DNA of 64,000 bases from Anaerostipes faecalis (GTDB lineage: Bacteria; Bacillota; Clostridia; Lachnospirales; Lachnospiraceae). Both the position numbers and the translations under genes were made by a program. Positions 34,511-43,427 of this stretch are shown here, piece by piece. The stretch lies in NCBI RefSeq assembly GCF_018982945.1, contig NZ_JABRXE010000001.1:186001-250000 (forward strand), in the 5' to 3' direction. The notes beneath the pieces were generated by a model, which had not been told where the DNA came from, made no database searches, and saw only the letters and a program-made list of their open reading frames with translations. Numbering within the stretch: position 1 is the stretch's first letter; every line of letters begins with the position of its first letter.

Positions 34511-35240
34511 GACAAGAAATCTTTTGAGGCTTACAAAAGATGGAGATGTACATGCCAGAGAGAAATTGATTTTAGATAATATGGGATTAATATGGAGTGT
34601 GGTTAAAAGGTTTACCAACAGAGGATATGATCCTGAAGATTTATTCCAGATTGGAAGTATCGGCCTGTTAAAAGCAGTGGATAAATTTGATCTTGCTTAT
34701 GATGTTAAATTTTCTACCTACGCAGTACCTATGATTACAGGGGAGATAAAAAGATTTTTAAGAGATGATGGAATGATTAAGGTCAGTCGTTCTTTAAAAG
34801 AAAATGCATATAAAATAAAACAGGCAAGAGAACAGATTTCAATGAAATATCAGAGAGAAGCAACGATAGAAGAAATTGAGAAAGAAACATGTCTGGGTCG
34901 AGAAGAAATTGTTGTAGCATTGGAGTCTAATAAAGAAGTGGAATCTTTGCATCAGACAACTTTTCAAGGAGACGGGAATGAAATTCAGCTGTTAGATCGA
35001 TTAACAAAAGATGAAAATCAGGAAGAAATGATTTTAAATCATGTGCTGCTTGAAGAATCATTAAAATGTCTTAAAGAAGAAGAACGAAAGTTAATTAAAT
35101 ATAGATATTTTTGTGGAAAGACACAGCAGGAAATTGCAGAAATTCTACAGATTTCTCAGGTTCAGGTATCCAGGATGGAAAAAAAGGTATTACGACGTTT
35201 GAAAGAACAAATCGTTGGACATTCAGGGAAAATGTGTTAG
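34503..35240 (+). CDS. sigF: Forespore sigma factor F
   Basis: Sigma F is the first forespore-specific sigma factor. The 245-residue protein has region 2 (LIWSVVKRFTNRGYDPEDLF, QIGSIGLLKAVDKFD), the KFSTYAVPMITGEIKRFLRD helix, region 3 and a region 4.2 helix-turn-helix (KTQQEIAEILQISQVQVSRM). In-frame ATGs exist at 34482, 34491 and 34503; GGAGG at 34484-34488 is too close for 34491 and a bit far for 34503. MDETRNLLRLTK aligns best with known SigF starts. It overlaps spoIIAB by 8 bases. Confidence 0.93.
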   Translation: MDETRNLLRLTKDGDVHAREKLILDNMGLIWSVVKRFTNRGYDPEDLFQIGSIGLLKAVDKFDLAYDVKFSTYAVPMITGEIKRFLRDDGMIKVSRSLKENAYKIKQAREQISMKYQREATIEEIEKETCLGREEIVVALESNKEVESLHQTTFQGDGNEIQLLDRLTKDENQEEMILNHVLLEESLKCLKEEERKLIKYRYFCGKTQQEIAEILQISQVQVSRMEKKVLRRLKEQIVGHSGKMC

Positions 35241-35316
35241 AATAAGATAAATTAGTATGAAATTAATCAAGTCTGTGGATAATTCATCCATTTTCCCAAA
35301 CAAAGGAGAACAACTT

Positions 35317-36627
35317 ATGATATATCAGGAAAAATCGGTGGTGGAACTGCGTGAAATTGCCAAAGAACGAAACATATCGGGAATATCTGCTCTTAAAAAA
35401 AGTGAATTGATTGAGACTTTAGAAGAGTATGATAAAAAGAACAGCCCTAAAAAAACAACAGGAAAAGAATTTCCTAAAAATATGAAAAGTCTGGATAGCG
35501 GTGAAAAGGCCAATGGAATTCTGGAAGTTATGCCAGATGGTTATGGATTTATTCGATGTGAAAATTATCTTCCAGGAGATAATGATATTTATGTCTCTCC
35601 GGCGCAGATTCGTAAATTTAATTTGAAGACGGGAGATATTTTATCAGGAGCAATTCGCGTAAAGACTCAAAGTGAAAAATTCAGTGCGTTACTTTTTGTG
35701 GAATCGGTAAATGGCTATAAGCCGGATATTGCAGCAAAAAGACAGCATTTTGAGGATTTGACTCCAATTTTCCCAGATGTAAGATTAGGAATGGAAACAA
35801 GAAAATCTTCATTGCCAATGAGAATGGTTGATTTATTGTCTCCAATTGGGAAAGGACAGAGAGGAATGATTGTTTCTCCTCCGAAGACAGGAAAAACAAC
35901 ACTGTTGAAACAAATTGCACAAAGCATCAGCAATAATTATAAAGATATCAAATTAATCGTATTACTTATTGATGAGCGTCCTGAAGAAGTAACTGATTTT
36001 AAGGAGTCTATTGAAGGAGAAAATGTAGAGGTAATTTATTCAACTTTTGATGAACTTCCAGAGCATCATAAGCGTGTATCTGAAATGGTTTTAGAACGTG
36101 CAAAAAGACTGGTAGAACATAAAGAAGATGTGGTTATTCTGCTGGATAGTATTACACGTCTTGCCAGAGCTTATAATCTGACAGTTCCGCCAAGTGGAAG
36201 AACTCTGACAGGTGGTCTTGATCCGGCGGCACTTTATATGCCAAAGAAATTTTTTGGTGCAGCGAGAAATATGAGAGAAGGCGGAAGTCTGACAATTCTC
36301 GCAACAGCACTGGTAGAAACCGGAAGCCGTATGGATGATGTTATTTTTGAAGAATTTAAAGGAACTGGTAACATGGAAGTTGTTTTAAGTCGAAAACTGG
36401 CAGAAAAAAGAATTTTTCCTGCTGTTGACATTGCCAAATCCGGTACGCGAAGAGAAGAATTATTACTTACAAATGAGGAATTAGAAGTTGTAACGGCTCT
36501 TCATAAAGAATTATCCGGTAATAAATCCGAAGAATTTTTAGAGCAAATGATGGATCTGTTTAAAAGAACAAAAGATAACAAAGAATTTGTTCAGTATACC
36601 AAAAAATCATTATTACGAAGCAAATAA
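35317..36627 (+). CDS. rho: Transcription termination factor Rho
   Basis: Rho is the hexameric RNA helicase that ends transcription. The 436-residue protein has the N-terminal Rho_N helix domain ([20 protein letters not shown]), the cold-shock-like RNA-binding fold ([20 protein letters not shown]), Walker A PPKTGKTT (about residues 188-195), Walker [17 protein letters not shown], and the Q/R-loop regions ([32 protein letters not shown]). ATG 35317 with AAAGGAG is the start; the frame extends back to 35257 without a site. It sits just after sigF in a gap of 76 bases. Confidence 0.96.
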   Translation: MIYQEKSVVELREIAKERNISGISALKKSELIETLEEYDKKNSPKKTTGKEFPKNMKSLDSGEKANGILEVMPDGYGFIRCENYLPGDNDIYVSPAQIRKFNLKTGDILSGAIRVKTQSEKFSALLFVESVNGYKPDIAAKRQHFEDLTPIFPDVRLGMETRKSSLPMRMVDLLSPIGKGQRGMIVSPPKTGKTTLLKQIAQSISNNYKDIKLIVLLIDERPEEVTDFKESIEGENVEVIYSTFDELPEHHKRVSEMVLERAKRLVEHKEDVVILLDSITRLARAYNLTVPPSGRTLTGGLDPAALYMPKKFFGAARNMREGGSLTILATALVETGSRMDDVIFEEFKGTGNMEVVLSRKLAEKRIFPAVDIAKSGTRREELLLTNEELEVVTALHKELSGNKSEEFLEQMMDLFKRTKDNKEFVQYTKKSLLRSK

Positions 36628-36658
36628 AAGTGTTTTTTTATAATAATGAAAAAATCAT

Positions 36659-36686
36659 TGCAATTTAAATATTACTATGATAAAAT
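36659..36686 (+). promoter_or_regulatory. Promoter of rpmE
   Basis: TTGCAA (36659-36664) with a 16-base spacer to TAAAAT (36681-36686). It would give a leader of about 85 bases before rpmE. Confidence 0.45.
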
Positions 36687-36734
36687 AAAAAAGCTGTTTG
36701 TAAAATAACAGTGACGAAAGTCGAAGTATGTGTA

Positions 36735-36752
36735 CGTTGGCAAAATCCAACG
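36735..36752 (+). promoter_or_regulatory. Hairpin in the rpmE leader (possible L31 autoregulatory site)
   Basis: CGTTGG (36735-36740) pairs with CCAACG (36747-36752) across CAAAAT, 30 bases before the rpmE start. Leaders that bind L31 for feedback control have been described in Firmicutes; I can see a stable hairpin but cannot match the motif in detail. Confidence 0.4.
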
Positions 36753-36781
36753 AATTTGTTTTAGAAGAGGAGATAGATAAC

Positions 36782-36982
36782 ATGCGTGAAGGAATTCATC
36801 CAAATTATTATCAGGCTAAAGTAGTATGCAACTGTGGAAACGAATTTGTAACAGGATCTACAAAAGAAGATATCCACGTAGAAATTTGTTCAAAATGTCA
36901 TTCATTCTACACAGGTCAGCAGAAAGCTACTCAGGCTCGTGGACGTATTGATAAGTTCAATCGTAAATATGGTGTTAAGTAG
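36782..36982 (+). CDS. rpmE: 50S ribosomal protein L31 (zinc-binding form)
   Basis: The 66-residue protein keeps four cysteines, Cys16, Cys18, Cys36 and Cys39 ([24 protein letters not shown]), the zinc-binding C+ type. Paralogues without Cys take over in zinc limitation; none is seen here. The frame reaches to 36728, but GAGGAGATA sits before ATG 36782 and the product [10 protein letters not shown] is the family start. Confidence 0.97.
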   Translation: MREGIHPNYYQAKVVCNCGNEFVTGSTKEDIHVEICSKCHSFYTGQQKATQARGRIDKFNRKYGVK

Positions 36983-36996
36983 AAAAGTAAGGAATC

Positions 36997-37033
36997 AGGT
37001 TGAGGTTATCATTAATCTCAACCTTTTCTTTTT
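36997..37033 (+). terminator. Intrinsic terminator after rpmE
   Basis: AGGTTGAG (36997-37004) pairs with CTCAACCT (37017-37024), 12-base loop, followed by TTTCTTTTTTT. Confidence 0.9.
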
Positions 37034-37054
37034 TTATTGTACAGAGAATTTCTA

Positions 37055-37060
37055 TATAAT
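37055..37060 (+). promoter_or_regulatory. -10 element for the DUF1385-prmC-prfA operon
   Basis: A perfect TATAAT at 37055-37060, with a weak TTTATT about 16 bases ahead. Transcription would start near 37067, giving a leader of about 104 bases that carries the palindrome at 37128-37141. Confidence 0.45.
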
Positions 37061-37127
37061 AAAAAACGCTCCGTGAGGATGCGATTAGATGCAGGTCCTT
37101 TAAAAATGGAGGATTTAGGAAGTTAAT

Positions 37128-37141
37128 GCGGACTTGTCCGC
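37128..37141 (+). repeat. Palindromic element, copy B (leader of DUF1385 operon)
   Basis: GCGGA-CTTG-TCCGC forms a 5-bp stem with a CUUG loop, followed by TTTGTTTAG. The same core (GGACTTGTCC then GCTTTGTTA) recurs at 45697 and 47306 in the same orientation, and as a longer variant in the leader at 7075-7140. Here it lies 29 bases before the DUF1385 start. Confidence 0.7.
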
Positions 37142-37170
37142 TTTGTTTAGTAGTAAAAGGGAGATAAAAT

Positions 37171-38106
37171 ATGGCGGTTTTAATTGGCGGTCAGGCGGTT
37201 ATGGAAGGTGTAATGATGAAGAATATGAATCGTTATGCTGTTTCTGTAAGAAAACCCAATGGTGAAATAGAAACAAAAGTGGATGATTGTGTTAGTTTTT
37301 CAGATAAGCATCCGTTATTTAAGCTGCCAATTCTTCGGGGAATGGTAAATTTTGTAGAATCCATGGTCATCGGAATGAAGACTTTGAATTATTCTGCTTC
37401 TTTTTTTGAAGATGAGGAAGAGGAAGAATCAGGAAAATTTGAAGAAATAGTAGAAAAGCTTTTTTCAGGAAAAGGTGAAAAAGTCATGATGGGAATCATC
37501 ATGTTGATTTCTTTTGCGATATCCATTGGATTATTCATGGTACTTCCATATCTTGTTTCAGAAGGTGTGAGTTACTGGATTAAAAATAAATATATTATAC
37601 TATTAATAGAAGGAATAGTAAGAGTCGGCATTTTCCTTGGTTATATTGTTCTGATTTCAAAAATGAAGGATATTAAGCGTGTATTTATGTATCATGGAGC
37701 AGAGCATAAAACGATTAATTGCCTGGAAGCGGGAGAAGATCTGACTCCACAGAATGTTATGAAATATACACGGCTTCATAAAAGATGTGGAACCAGCTTC
37801 CTGTTCATTGTTATGATTATCAGTATGGTGTTTTTCTTCTTTATTCGTGTAGATACCATCTGGCTTAGGGTAGTATCAAGATTGCTTCTTTTGCCAGCTG
37901 TAGCAGGAGTATCCTATGAATTTATTCGTTTGGCCGGGAGAAGTGACAGTAAGGTGATAGAAAAATTAAGTAAGCCAGGATTATATCTGCAGAAACTGAC
38001 TACCAGAGAACCTGATGAATCAATGATAGAAGTTGCTATTGCATCGGTAGAGGGTGTTTTTGACTGGAGAGAATATTTAGAAAAGGAACGGGAGAACCAT
38101 GAATAG
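37171..38106 (+). CDS. DUF1385 membrane protein
   Basis: The 311-residue protein opens with the family signature GGQAVMEGVMMK and ends with a GVFDWREYLEKE-type tail; the middle has four or five membrane helices (about residues 108-130, 140-170, 215-235, 240-260) and YHGAEHKTINCLEAGEDLT, whose His/Glu could bind metal. DUF1385 genes commonly lie between rpmE and prmC-prfA in Firmicutes; function unknown. GGGAGATA precedes ATG 37171. It overlaps prmC by 8 bases. Confidence 0.9.
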   Translation: MAVLIGGQAVMEGVMMKNMNRYAVSVRKPNGEIETKVDDCVSFSDKHPLFKLPILRGMVNFVESMVIGMKTLNYSASFFEDEEEEESGKFEEIVEKLFSGKGEKVMMGIIMLISFAISIGLFMVLPYLVSEGVSYWIKNKYIILLIEGIVRVGIFLGYIVLISKMKDIKRVFMYHGAEHKTINCLEAGEDLTPQNVMKYTRLHKRCGTSFLFIVMIISMVFFFFIRVDTIWLRVVSRLLLLPAVAGVSYEFIRLAGRSDSKVIEKLSKPGLYLQKLTTREPDESMIEVAIASVEGVFDWREYLEKERENHE

Positions 38107-38953
38107 AAGAGAATGGGTCCAACATGGGCAGAAAATTCTGGAAGAGCAAAATATCGACAATGCTTCAGGAGAAGCATGGTATATGTTTTCCCATTGCCTG
38201 AATGTATCCAGAGAAGATTATCTGTTTGGAATGACAGAAGAGGTATTAGATGAAAAAGGACTGATAAAATATCAGGATATGATAAGAAAACGTGCAGAAG
38301 AAAGAATCCCGTTACAATATTTGATTGGAACACAGGAATTTATGGGGTATACTTTTTTAGTAACTCCAGATGTACTGATTCCAAGAGCAGATACGGAAAC
38401 TGTTTTAGAAGAAGTGATAGCTACAGGAATTCGCCCTGAGAAGATTCTTGATATGTGTACGGGTTCTGGTTGTATTGCCATTAGTTTATCATTGATTTTA
38501 AAACCAGGATTATGCATAGGAACAGACATAAGTGAAAAAGCATTAAAGATTGCGAAAGATAATGGCGAAAATCTGTCTCCTATGGTAAAATTTATTCAAA
38601 GTGACCTTTTTGAGAATGTAACAGGAACGTATGATTTGATTATCTCCAATCCTCCTTATATTACAACAAAAGAATGTGAAAAATTAATGCCAGAAGTCAG
38701 AGATCATGAACCCATGCTGGCATTGGATGGAAAAGAGGATGGACAGTACTTTTACAGGAAAATAATAAAAGAAGCAATGGATTATCTGGAACCAGGAGGA
38801 ATGCTTGCTTTTGAGATTGGATATGATCAGGGAGAAGCAGTGAAGAAATTAATGGAAGCAGAGGGATTTGTTTCCGTTACAATAAAGAAAGATCTGGCAG
38901 GACTGGACCGACTGGTCTTTGGAAACGCAAGAGAAGGAGAGAAACATGTTTGA
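38099..38953 (+). CDS. prmC: Release factor glutamine methyltransferase
   Basis: PrmC methylates the Gln of the GGQ motif in release factors, including PrfA encoded next to it. The 284-residue protein has an N-terminal helical domain (about 1-75), [27 protein letters not shown], the SAM motif [14 protein letters not shown] and the catalytic NPPY ([11 protein letters not shown]). ATG 38099 lies in the end of the DUF1385 gene, GGGAGAA upstream. prfA overlaps its end by 8 bases. Confidence 0.96.
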   Translation: MNRREWVQHGQKILEEQNIDNASGEAWYMFSHCLNVSREDYLFGMTEEVLDEKGLIKYQDMIRKRAEERIPLQYLIGTQEFMGYTFLVTPDVLIPRADTETVLEEVIATGIRPEKILDMCTGSGCIAISLSLILKPGLCIGTDISEKALKIAKDNGENLSPMVKFIQSDLFENVTGTYDLIISNPPYITTKECEKLMPEVRDHEPMLALDGKEDGQYFYRKIIKEAMDYLEPGGMLAFEIGYDQGEAVKKLMEAEGFVSVTIKKDLAGLDRLVFGNAREGEKHV

Positions 38954-40019
38954 TAAATTAGAAAGTTTGGTAGATCGTCTGGATACAGTACTTCAGGAGT
39001 TAAATGATCCTGATGTGGCATCTGATCCAAATCGTTTTCGTGATTTGATGAAAGAACAGAATGATTTAACCCCAATTGTGGAAAAATTTAAAGAGTACCA
39101 GGCAGAAAAACAAAATGTAGAAGAAAGTCTGGAACTATTGGATGAAGAAACAGATGAAGAAATGAAAGAACTTGCAAAAGAGGAATTGGCAGAATCCAAG
39201 GCAAATGTTGAACGTCTGGAAGAAGAATTAAAAATTCTCCTGATACCAAAGGATCCAAATGATGATAAAAATATCATCGTGGAAATGCGTGCAGGTGCAG
39301 GTGGAGATGAAGCTGGACTGTTTGTTGCTGACGTTGCAAGAATGTATCGAAGCTATGCAGAAGGACGCAGATGGAAAGTCAATACATTAAGTTTTAATGA
39401 AAGTGGTATTGGTGGATTTAAGGAACTGGTGTTTATGGTTTCTGGTCAGGGTGCATATTCACGTTTCAAATATGAAAGTGGTGTTCACCGTGTGCAGAGA
39501 ATTCCAGCCACAGAATCAGGAGGAAGAATTCATACTTCTACAATTACAGTGGCAATTATGCCTGAAGTGGAAGAAGTTGAAGTTGAAATTGATTTAAATG
39601 ATTGTCGTTTTGATGTATTCCGTGCATCAGGAAACGGTGGACAGTGTGTCAATACAACTGATTCCGCAGTAAGACTGACTCATATACCAACGGGAATCGT
39701 AGTATCCTGTCAGGATGAAAAATCCCAGTTAAAGAATAAGGATAAAGCTTTAAAAGTACTTCGTTCTCGTCTGTATGAGCTGGAGCAGCAGAAAGCCCAC
39801 GATGAAGAAGCAGCAAAACGTAAAAGTCAGATTGGTACAGGAGATCGTTCTGAAAAGATTCGTACCTACAATTATCCACAGGGACGTGTTACAGATCATA
39901 GAATTAAGCTGACACTCCATAAACTGGATTCGATTATGAATGGGGATCTGGATGAGTTGATTGATAGTCTGACTGCAGCAGATCAGGCAGCAAAGCTTGC
40001 AAATATGAATGAAGATTAA
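38946..40019 (+). CDS. prfA: Peptide chain release factor 1
   Basis: RF1 ends translation at UAA and UAG. The 357-residue protein has the codon-recognition region with [19 protein letters not shown] and the catalytic GGQ in [20 protein letters not shown]. The residue after GGQ is Cys rather than the His of E. coli RF1, and the one before is Asn, a variant I believe is common in Clostridia. The N-terminal domain is Glu-rich and helical. AGAAGGAGAG precedes ATG 38946; an upstream in-frame ATG at 38919 lies inside prmC. Confidence 0.96.
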   Translation: MFDKLESLVDRLDTVLQELNDPDVASDPNRFRDLMKEQNDLTPIVEKFKEYQAEKQNVEESLELLDEETDEEMKELAKEELAESKANVERLEEELKILLIPKDPNDDKNIIVEMRAGAGGDEAGLFVADVARMYRSYAEGRRWKVNTLSFNESGIGGFKELVFMVSGQGAYSRFKYESGVHRVQRIPATESGGRIHTSTITVAIMPEVEEVEVEIDLNDCRFDVFRASGNGGQCVNTTDSAVRLTHIPTGIVVSCQDEKSQLKNKDKALKVLRSRLYELEQQKAHDEEAAKRKSQIGTGDRSEKIRTYNYPQGRVTDHRIKLTLHKLDSIMNGDLDELIDSLTAADQAAKLANMNED

Positions 40020-40043
40020 GAATAATAAAATCTGAGGTGTATG

Positions 40044-41936
40044 ATGAAAGATGGATTTATAAAAGTTGCTTGTGCAACACCAAAAGTTAAAGTAGCAGAT
40101 CCTGTATATAATGCCGAAGAAATTATAAAGATCATCAAAGAGACTGGAGCCAATGGGGCCAGTCTTTTGGTGTTTTCAGAGCTAACCATTAGTGGTTACA
40201 CATGTGGCGATTTATTTTTACAGGAACCATTGTTGAAAGCATGTAAAGAACAGTTAATAAACATAGCCAGATCAACAAAAGATATGAATATGGTCGTAGT
40301 AGTAGGATGTCCATTGGTTGTTAAACATAAATTATATAATTGTGCAGCTGTTTTGCATGATGGAGAAATTCTTGGAATCGTACCAAAGACCCATTTGCCA
40401 AATTATGGGGAATTTTATGAACTGCGTCACTTCACATCTGGAAAAGATATAGATGAAATGATATGGTTTGGTGATAATCCGGTAAGTGTCTATACCAATC
40501 AGTTGTTTGTCTGTGAGGAGATTCCGGAATTAGTGATTGCCTGTGAGGTTTGTGAGGATTTATGGGTTCCATTGCCGCCAAGCACTTTTCATGCAATGGC
40601 TGGGGCAACAGTAATCTGTAATCCATCTGCCAGCGTAGAAACAACAACCAAGGAAGTTTACAGAAGAAGTCTGGTTGCCAATCAGTCTGCAAGACTTTTA
40701 GCTGCTTATGTGTATGCCAATGCAGGAGAGGGAGAATCTACACAGGATGTTGTATATAGCGGACATCATTTAATCTGTGAAAATGGTTCTGTTCTTGCAG
40801 AAGCTGAAAGATTTACCAATGAAATCATTTATGCGGATATTGATGTTCATAAACTGGCAGCAGAACGAAGAAAGATGACTTCTTTCCCAGGTGGAGAGAC
40901 AGAAGATTATGAAGAAGTTCTTTTTTCATTAGAAATTAAAGATAATAATATTTCCAGAACATTCCCAAGAGCACCGTTTGTACCGGATAATAAAGAGGAG
41001 AGAGAAAAACGATGTAATGAAATTTTGTCTCTCCAGTCTATGGGTCTGAAGAAACGTCTGGAACATACCCATTGCCAGCATGCGGTGGTAGGAATATCAG
41101 GTGGACTGGATTCTACATTGGCTGTACTGGTTACAGCCAGAGCATTTGATATGCTGAATATTCCAAGAGAAAATCTAATCTGTGTTACTATGCCTTGTTT
41201 TGGCACAACAGACCGCACCTATCAGAATGCAGTTTCACTGATTCATGAGCTTGGGGCAACCCTAAAAGAAGTAAATATTGAAAAGGCAGTACGCCAGCAT
41301 TTTGAAGATATTGGCCATGATGAAAATGTGCACGACGTTACTTATGAAAATTCCCAGGCAAGAGAACGTACACAGATTTTAATGGATATTGCAAATAAGT
41401 ATAATGGAATGGTTATTGGAACTGGAGATATGTCAGAGCTGGCTCTAGGATGGGCAACATATAATGGTGACCATATGTCAATGTATGCTGTAAACTGTTC
41501 AGTGCCAAAAACTCTGGTGAGATATCTGGTATTATATTATGCAGACACTGTTGAAAATAAGAAATTATCAGAGGTATTAATGGATGTTCTTGATACACCA
41601 GTAAGTCCAGAACTGTTACCACCTGTAGATGGTGTGATTTCTCAGAAAACGGAAGATCTGGTTGGTCCATACGAACTTCACGATTTCTTCTTATACTATA
41701 TGATGCGTTTTGGATTCCCTAAATCAAAATTATATCGAATGGCAAAACAGACTTTTGATGGTGTATATGGCGATGAAACAATTAAAAAGTGGCTGGATAA
41801 ATTCTACTGGAGATTTTTCAGCCAGCAATTTAAACGTTCCTGTCTGCCAGATGGACCTAAAGTTGGAAGTGTGGCAGTATCTCCAAGAGGAGATTTAAGA
41901 ATGCCAAGTGACGCAAGTCCGTCTGCGTGGATTTAA
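40044..41936 (+). CDS. nadE: Glutamine-dependent NAD synthetase
   Basis: NadE makes NAD from nicotinate adenine dinucleotide with glutamine as nitrogen donor. The 630-residue enzyme has an N-terminal nitrilase-like amidase domain (FSELTISGYTC with Glu, PKTHLPNYGEFYE with Lys, CEVCEDLWVP with Cys) and a C-terminal synthetase domain with the PP-loop GISGGLDSTLAVL and GTGDMSELALGW. Two ATGs (40041, 40044) follow GAGG; spacing favours 40044. This large two-domain type matches that of actinobacteria and many Clostridia. A 24-base gap separates it from prfA. Confidence 0.95.
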   Translation: MKDGFIKVACATPKVKVADPVYNAEEIIKIIKETGANGASLLVFSELTISGYTCGDLFLQEPLLKACKEQLINIARSTKDMNMVVVVGCPLVVKHKLYNCAAVLHDGEILGIVPKTHLPNYGEFYELRHFTSGKDIDEMIWFGDNPVSVYTNQLFVCEEIPELVIACEVCEDLWVPLPPSTFHAMAGATVICNPSASVETTTKEVYRRSLVANQSARLLAAYVYANAGEGESTQDVVYSGHHLICENGSVLAEAERFTNEIIYADIDVHKLAAERRKMTSFPGGETEDYEEVLFSLEIKDNNISRTFPRAPFVPDNKEEREKRCNEILSLQSMGLKKRLEHTHCQHAVVGISGGLDSTLAVLVTARAFDMLNIPRENLICVTMPCFGTTDRTYQNAVSLIHELGATLKEVNIEKAVRQHFEDIGHDENVHDVTYENSQARERTQILMDIANKYNGMVIGTGDMSELALGWATYNGDHMSMYAVNCSVPKTLVRYLVLYYADTVENKKLSEVLMDVLDTPVSPELLPPVDGVISQKTEDLVGPYELHDFFLYYMMRFGFPKSKLYRMAKQTFDGVYGDETIKKWLDKFYWRFFSQQFKRSCLPDGPKVGSVAVSPRGDLRMPSDASPSAWI

Positions 41937-41961
41937 ATAAATCATAGAGTGTTAATCTAAA

Positions 41962-42023
41962 AAATAAAAGCAACTTTGATGATTAGTGTCTGAATCAGAT
42001 TCAGATATAAAATCAAAGTTGCT
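41962..42023 (-). terminator. Long hairpin terminator of the cold-shock gene
   Basis: AGCAACTTTGAT (41969-41980) pairs with ATCAAAGTTGCT (42012-42023), and an inner TCTGAATC/GATTCAGA palindrome fills the loop. Read on the minus strand the stem is followed by TTTTATTTTTT, so it ends the cold-shock transcript; it may also stop nadE read-through. Confidence 0.8.
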
Positions 42024-42057
42024 CTTATAATTTAGAAAATCTATAAAATTTCTTTCA

Positions 42058-42261
42058 TTAAGCAAGTTTTGCTACATTTTCGGCCTGTTTTCCACGAGGG
42101 CCTTCTGCAATATCAAAGCTTACTTTCTGTCCTTCTTCCAGAGTTTTGAATCCTTCTCCCTGAATGGCTGAGAAGTGTACAAATACATCGTCTCCTTCAG
42201 CCTGGGAAATAAATCCATAACCTTTTTCTGAGTTAAACCATTTTACTGTACCAGTGTTCAT
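42058..42261 (-). CDS. Cold-shock domain protein
   Basis: A 67-residue CspA-family RNA chaperone with RNP1 (KGYGFI) and RNP2 (VFVHFSAI) on an OB fold, [17 protein letters not shown] at the start. The open frame extends far upstream, but GGAGG before ATG 42261 (minus strand) and the family start fix it. A leader of about 155 bases with long-range pairing precedes it, as in cold-inducible csp genes. Which csp paralogue it is cannot be told. Confidence 0.96.
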   Translation of the reverse strand: MNTGTVKWFNSEKGYGFISQAEGDDVFVHFSAIQGEGFKTLEEGQKVSFDIAEGPRGKQAENVAKLA

Positions 42262-42290
42262 TTGGGTACCTCCATTTTTTTCTGCTATAA

Positions 42291-42411
42291 ATTGATAGAT
42301 CATTGAAGATGTAAACAAATTTTGGGTAAAAAAATACAACCGGATACTACAGCTATGCATTCATAGAATTGAATGCAGCCTTTCTCGGTCGTGAACATTA
42401 CATCTATCAAT
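42291..42411 (-). promoter_or_regulatory. Structured 5' leader of the cold-shock gene
   Basis: Within the leader, ATTGATAGAT (42291-42300) is perfectly complementary to ATCTATCAAT (42402-42411), a 10-bp stem closing about 100 bases, and an inner GCATTC/GAATGC stem sits at about 42357-42376. CspA leaders are known to refold with temperature; this one has the size and paired ends for that. No database match was possible. Confidence 0.5.
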
Positions 42412-42421
42412 AACAGTTTCA

Positions 42422-42450
42422 ATCATAGCACAACCTGAAATAATTTACAA
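42422..42450 (-). promoter_or_regulatory. Sigma-A promoter of the cold-shock gene
   Basis: On the minus strand TTGTAA (42450-42445), a 17-base spacer and TATGAT (42427-42422). The -35 overlaps the stop codon of the 141-residue gene upstream on the same strand. Confidence 0.65.
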
Positions 42451-42870
42451 ATATTTTTTTAGGCTATCAATACTTTTTTGATGCTGAATAGAAAGCTGCT
42501 GAGCAAGTAAAAGAGTATCTTTTGAAGCATCACAATATTGACGCCATTTCTGAATAGACTGGATCATTCCCATGGTATATCCGGTAATGCACATTTCTGA
42601 AAGATGGCTGGTAGATTTATCAGTCATTGCTTTTAGTTTTGTCATCCATTCAGAATAGTTTTTTAAAAGTTCATTTATTTCTTCAGGTGTATAACCTTCT
42701 GCATCCAGTCGCTGACGGGTTACGGAAAGTAGATTTTGATAAGTTTGTTCGTGAGAATTAAGAACCTCTTTAAAATCACAGTCCGTAGTTACTTTACGAA
42801 TTTCAGGAATTGTTTCCAAAACCATCTGGATATTTTGATAAATGCTGTTTAATAATTGTTCGTTATCCAT
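42445..42870 (-). CDS. Unknown helical protein
   Basis: The 141-residue product is almost all helix, rich in Gln, Glu, Leu and Tyr, with no signal peptide, membrane segment or Cys motif of note. Short stretches (IYQNIQMVLETIPEIRKVTT, LLAQQLSIQHQKSIDSLKKY) suggest a helical bundle. I do not recognise the family. AAAGGAGTG lies ahead of ATG 42870 and the gene points away from the thioesterase. Its stop codon holds the -35 of the cold-shock promoter, so the two minus-strand genes may be co-transcribed in part. Confidence 0.75.
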   Translation of the reverse strand: MDNEQLLNSIYQNIQMVLETIPEIRKVTTDCDFKEVLNSHEQTYQNLLSVTRQRLDAEGYTPEEINELLKNYSEWMTKLKAMTDKSTSHLSEMCITGYTMGMIQSIQKWRQYCDASKDTLLLAQQLSIQHQKSIDSLKKYL

Positions 42871-42893
42871 AATTACACTCCTTTTTCATTAGT

Positions 42894-42922
42894 TTGCCAA
42901 TTGGAGGATGATTCTATACAAT
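42894..42922 (+). promoter_or_regulatory. Sigma-A promoter of the thioesterase gene
   Basis: TTGCCA (42894-42899), 17-base spacer, TACAAT (42917-42922), in the divergent gap between the helical protein and the thioesterase. Confidence 0.68.
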
Positions 42923-42968
42923 AAAAATGAAATATGATAGAATATTTGCAGAAATTTCTGGAGGGATT

Positions 42969-43424
42969 ATGAGTAAAGAGACATTTGAAACAAATATTAA
43001 AAGAAGAATAGAGGCAATAAATCATATAAAAGATAATAGTATTTTTAATGAATTAAAAGGAAAAATCATAGATTATGATTACGATAATAAAAGCCTGATA
43101 ATGGAGTATGAAGCAACAGATTTTCATGAAAATGCTTTTGGAATTATGTTTGGAGGATCTCTGGCTGGAATGTTTGATATTACCTTTGGAACTTTAACTG
43201 CAGGTCTGGGAGATTATGATGTTGCACCAACGGTACAGCTGTCTACGAATTTTCTGAAAGGGATTCCAACAGGTTCTCTGGTTCGTGTAAAAGCAGAAGC
43301 ATTATCCACAGGGAAAACGATTATGAATTTTATGGGAAAAGCATATGTAGAAGATAAACTGGTGGGAAGTGCAACGGGAACCTTTATGACGCCAAGACCT
43401 TTTAAAAAATATGTAGAGGATTAA
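42969..43424 (+). CDS. PaaI-like hotdog-fold thioesterase
   Basis: A 151-residue hotdog protein of the PaaI/YbgC group. The helix-strand FHENAFGIMFGGSLAGMFDI matches the HxNxxGxxxGGxxxxxxD active-site pattern (Asn and Asp), and the later TVQLSTNFLKGIPTGSLVRV is the usual central strand pair. It would hydrolyse an acyl-CoA; substrate unknown. GGAGGG precedes ATG 42969; the frame can extend to 42927 without a site. Confidence 0.88.
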   Translation: MSKETFETNIKRRIEAINHIKDNSIFNELKGKIIDYDYDNKSLIMEYEATDFHENAFGIMFGGSLAGMFDITFGTLTAGLGDYDVAPTVQLSTNFLKGIPTGSLVRVKAEALSTGKTIMNFMGKAYVEDKLVGSATGTFMTPRPFKKYVED

Positions 43425-43427
43425 AAA

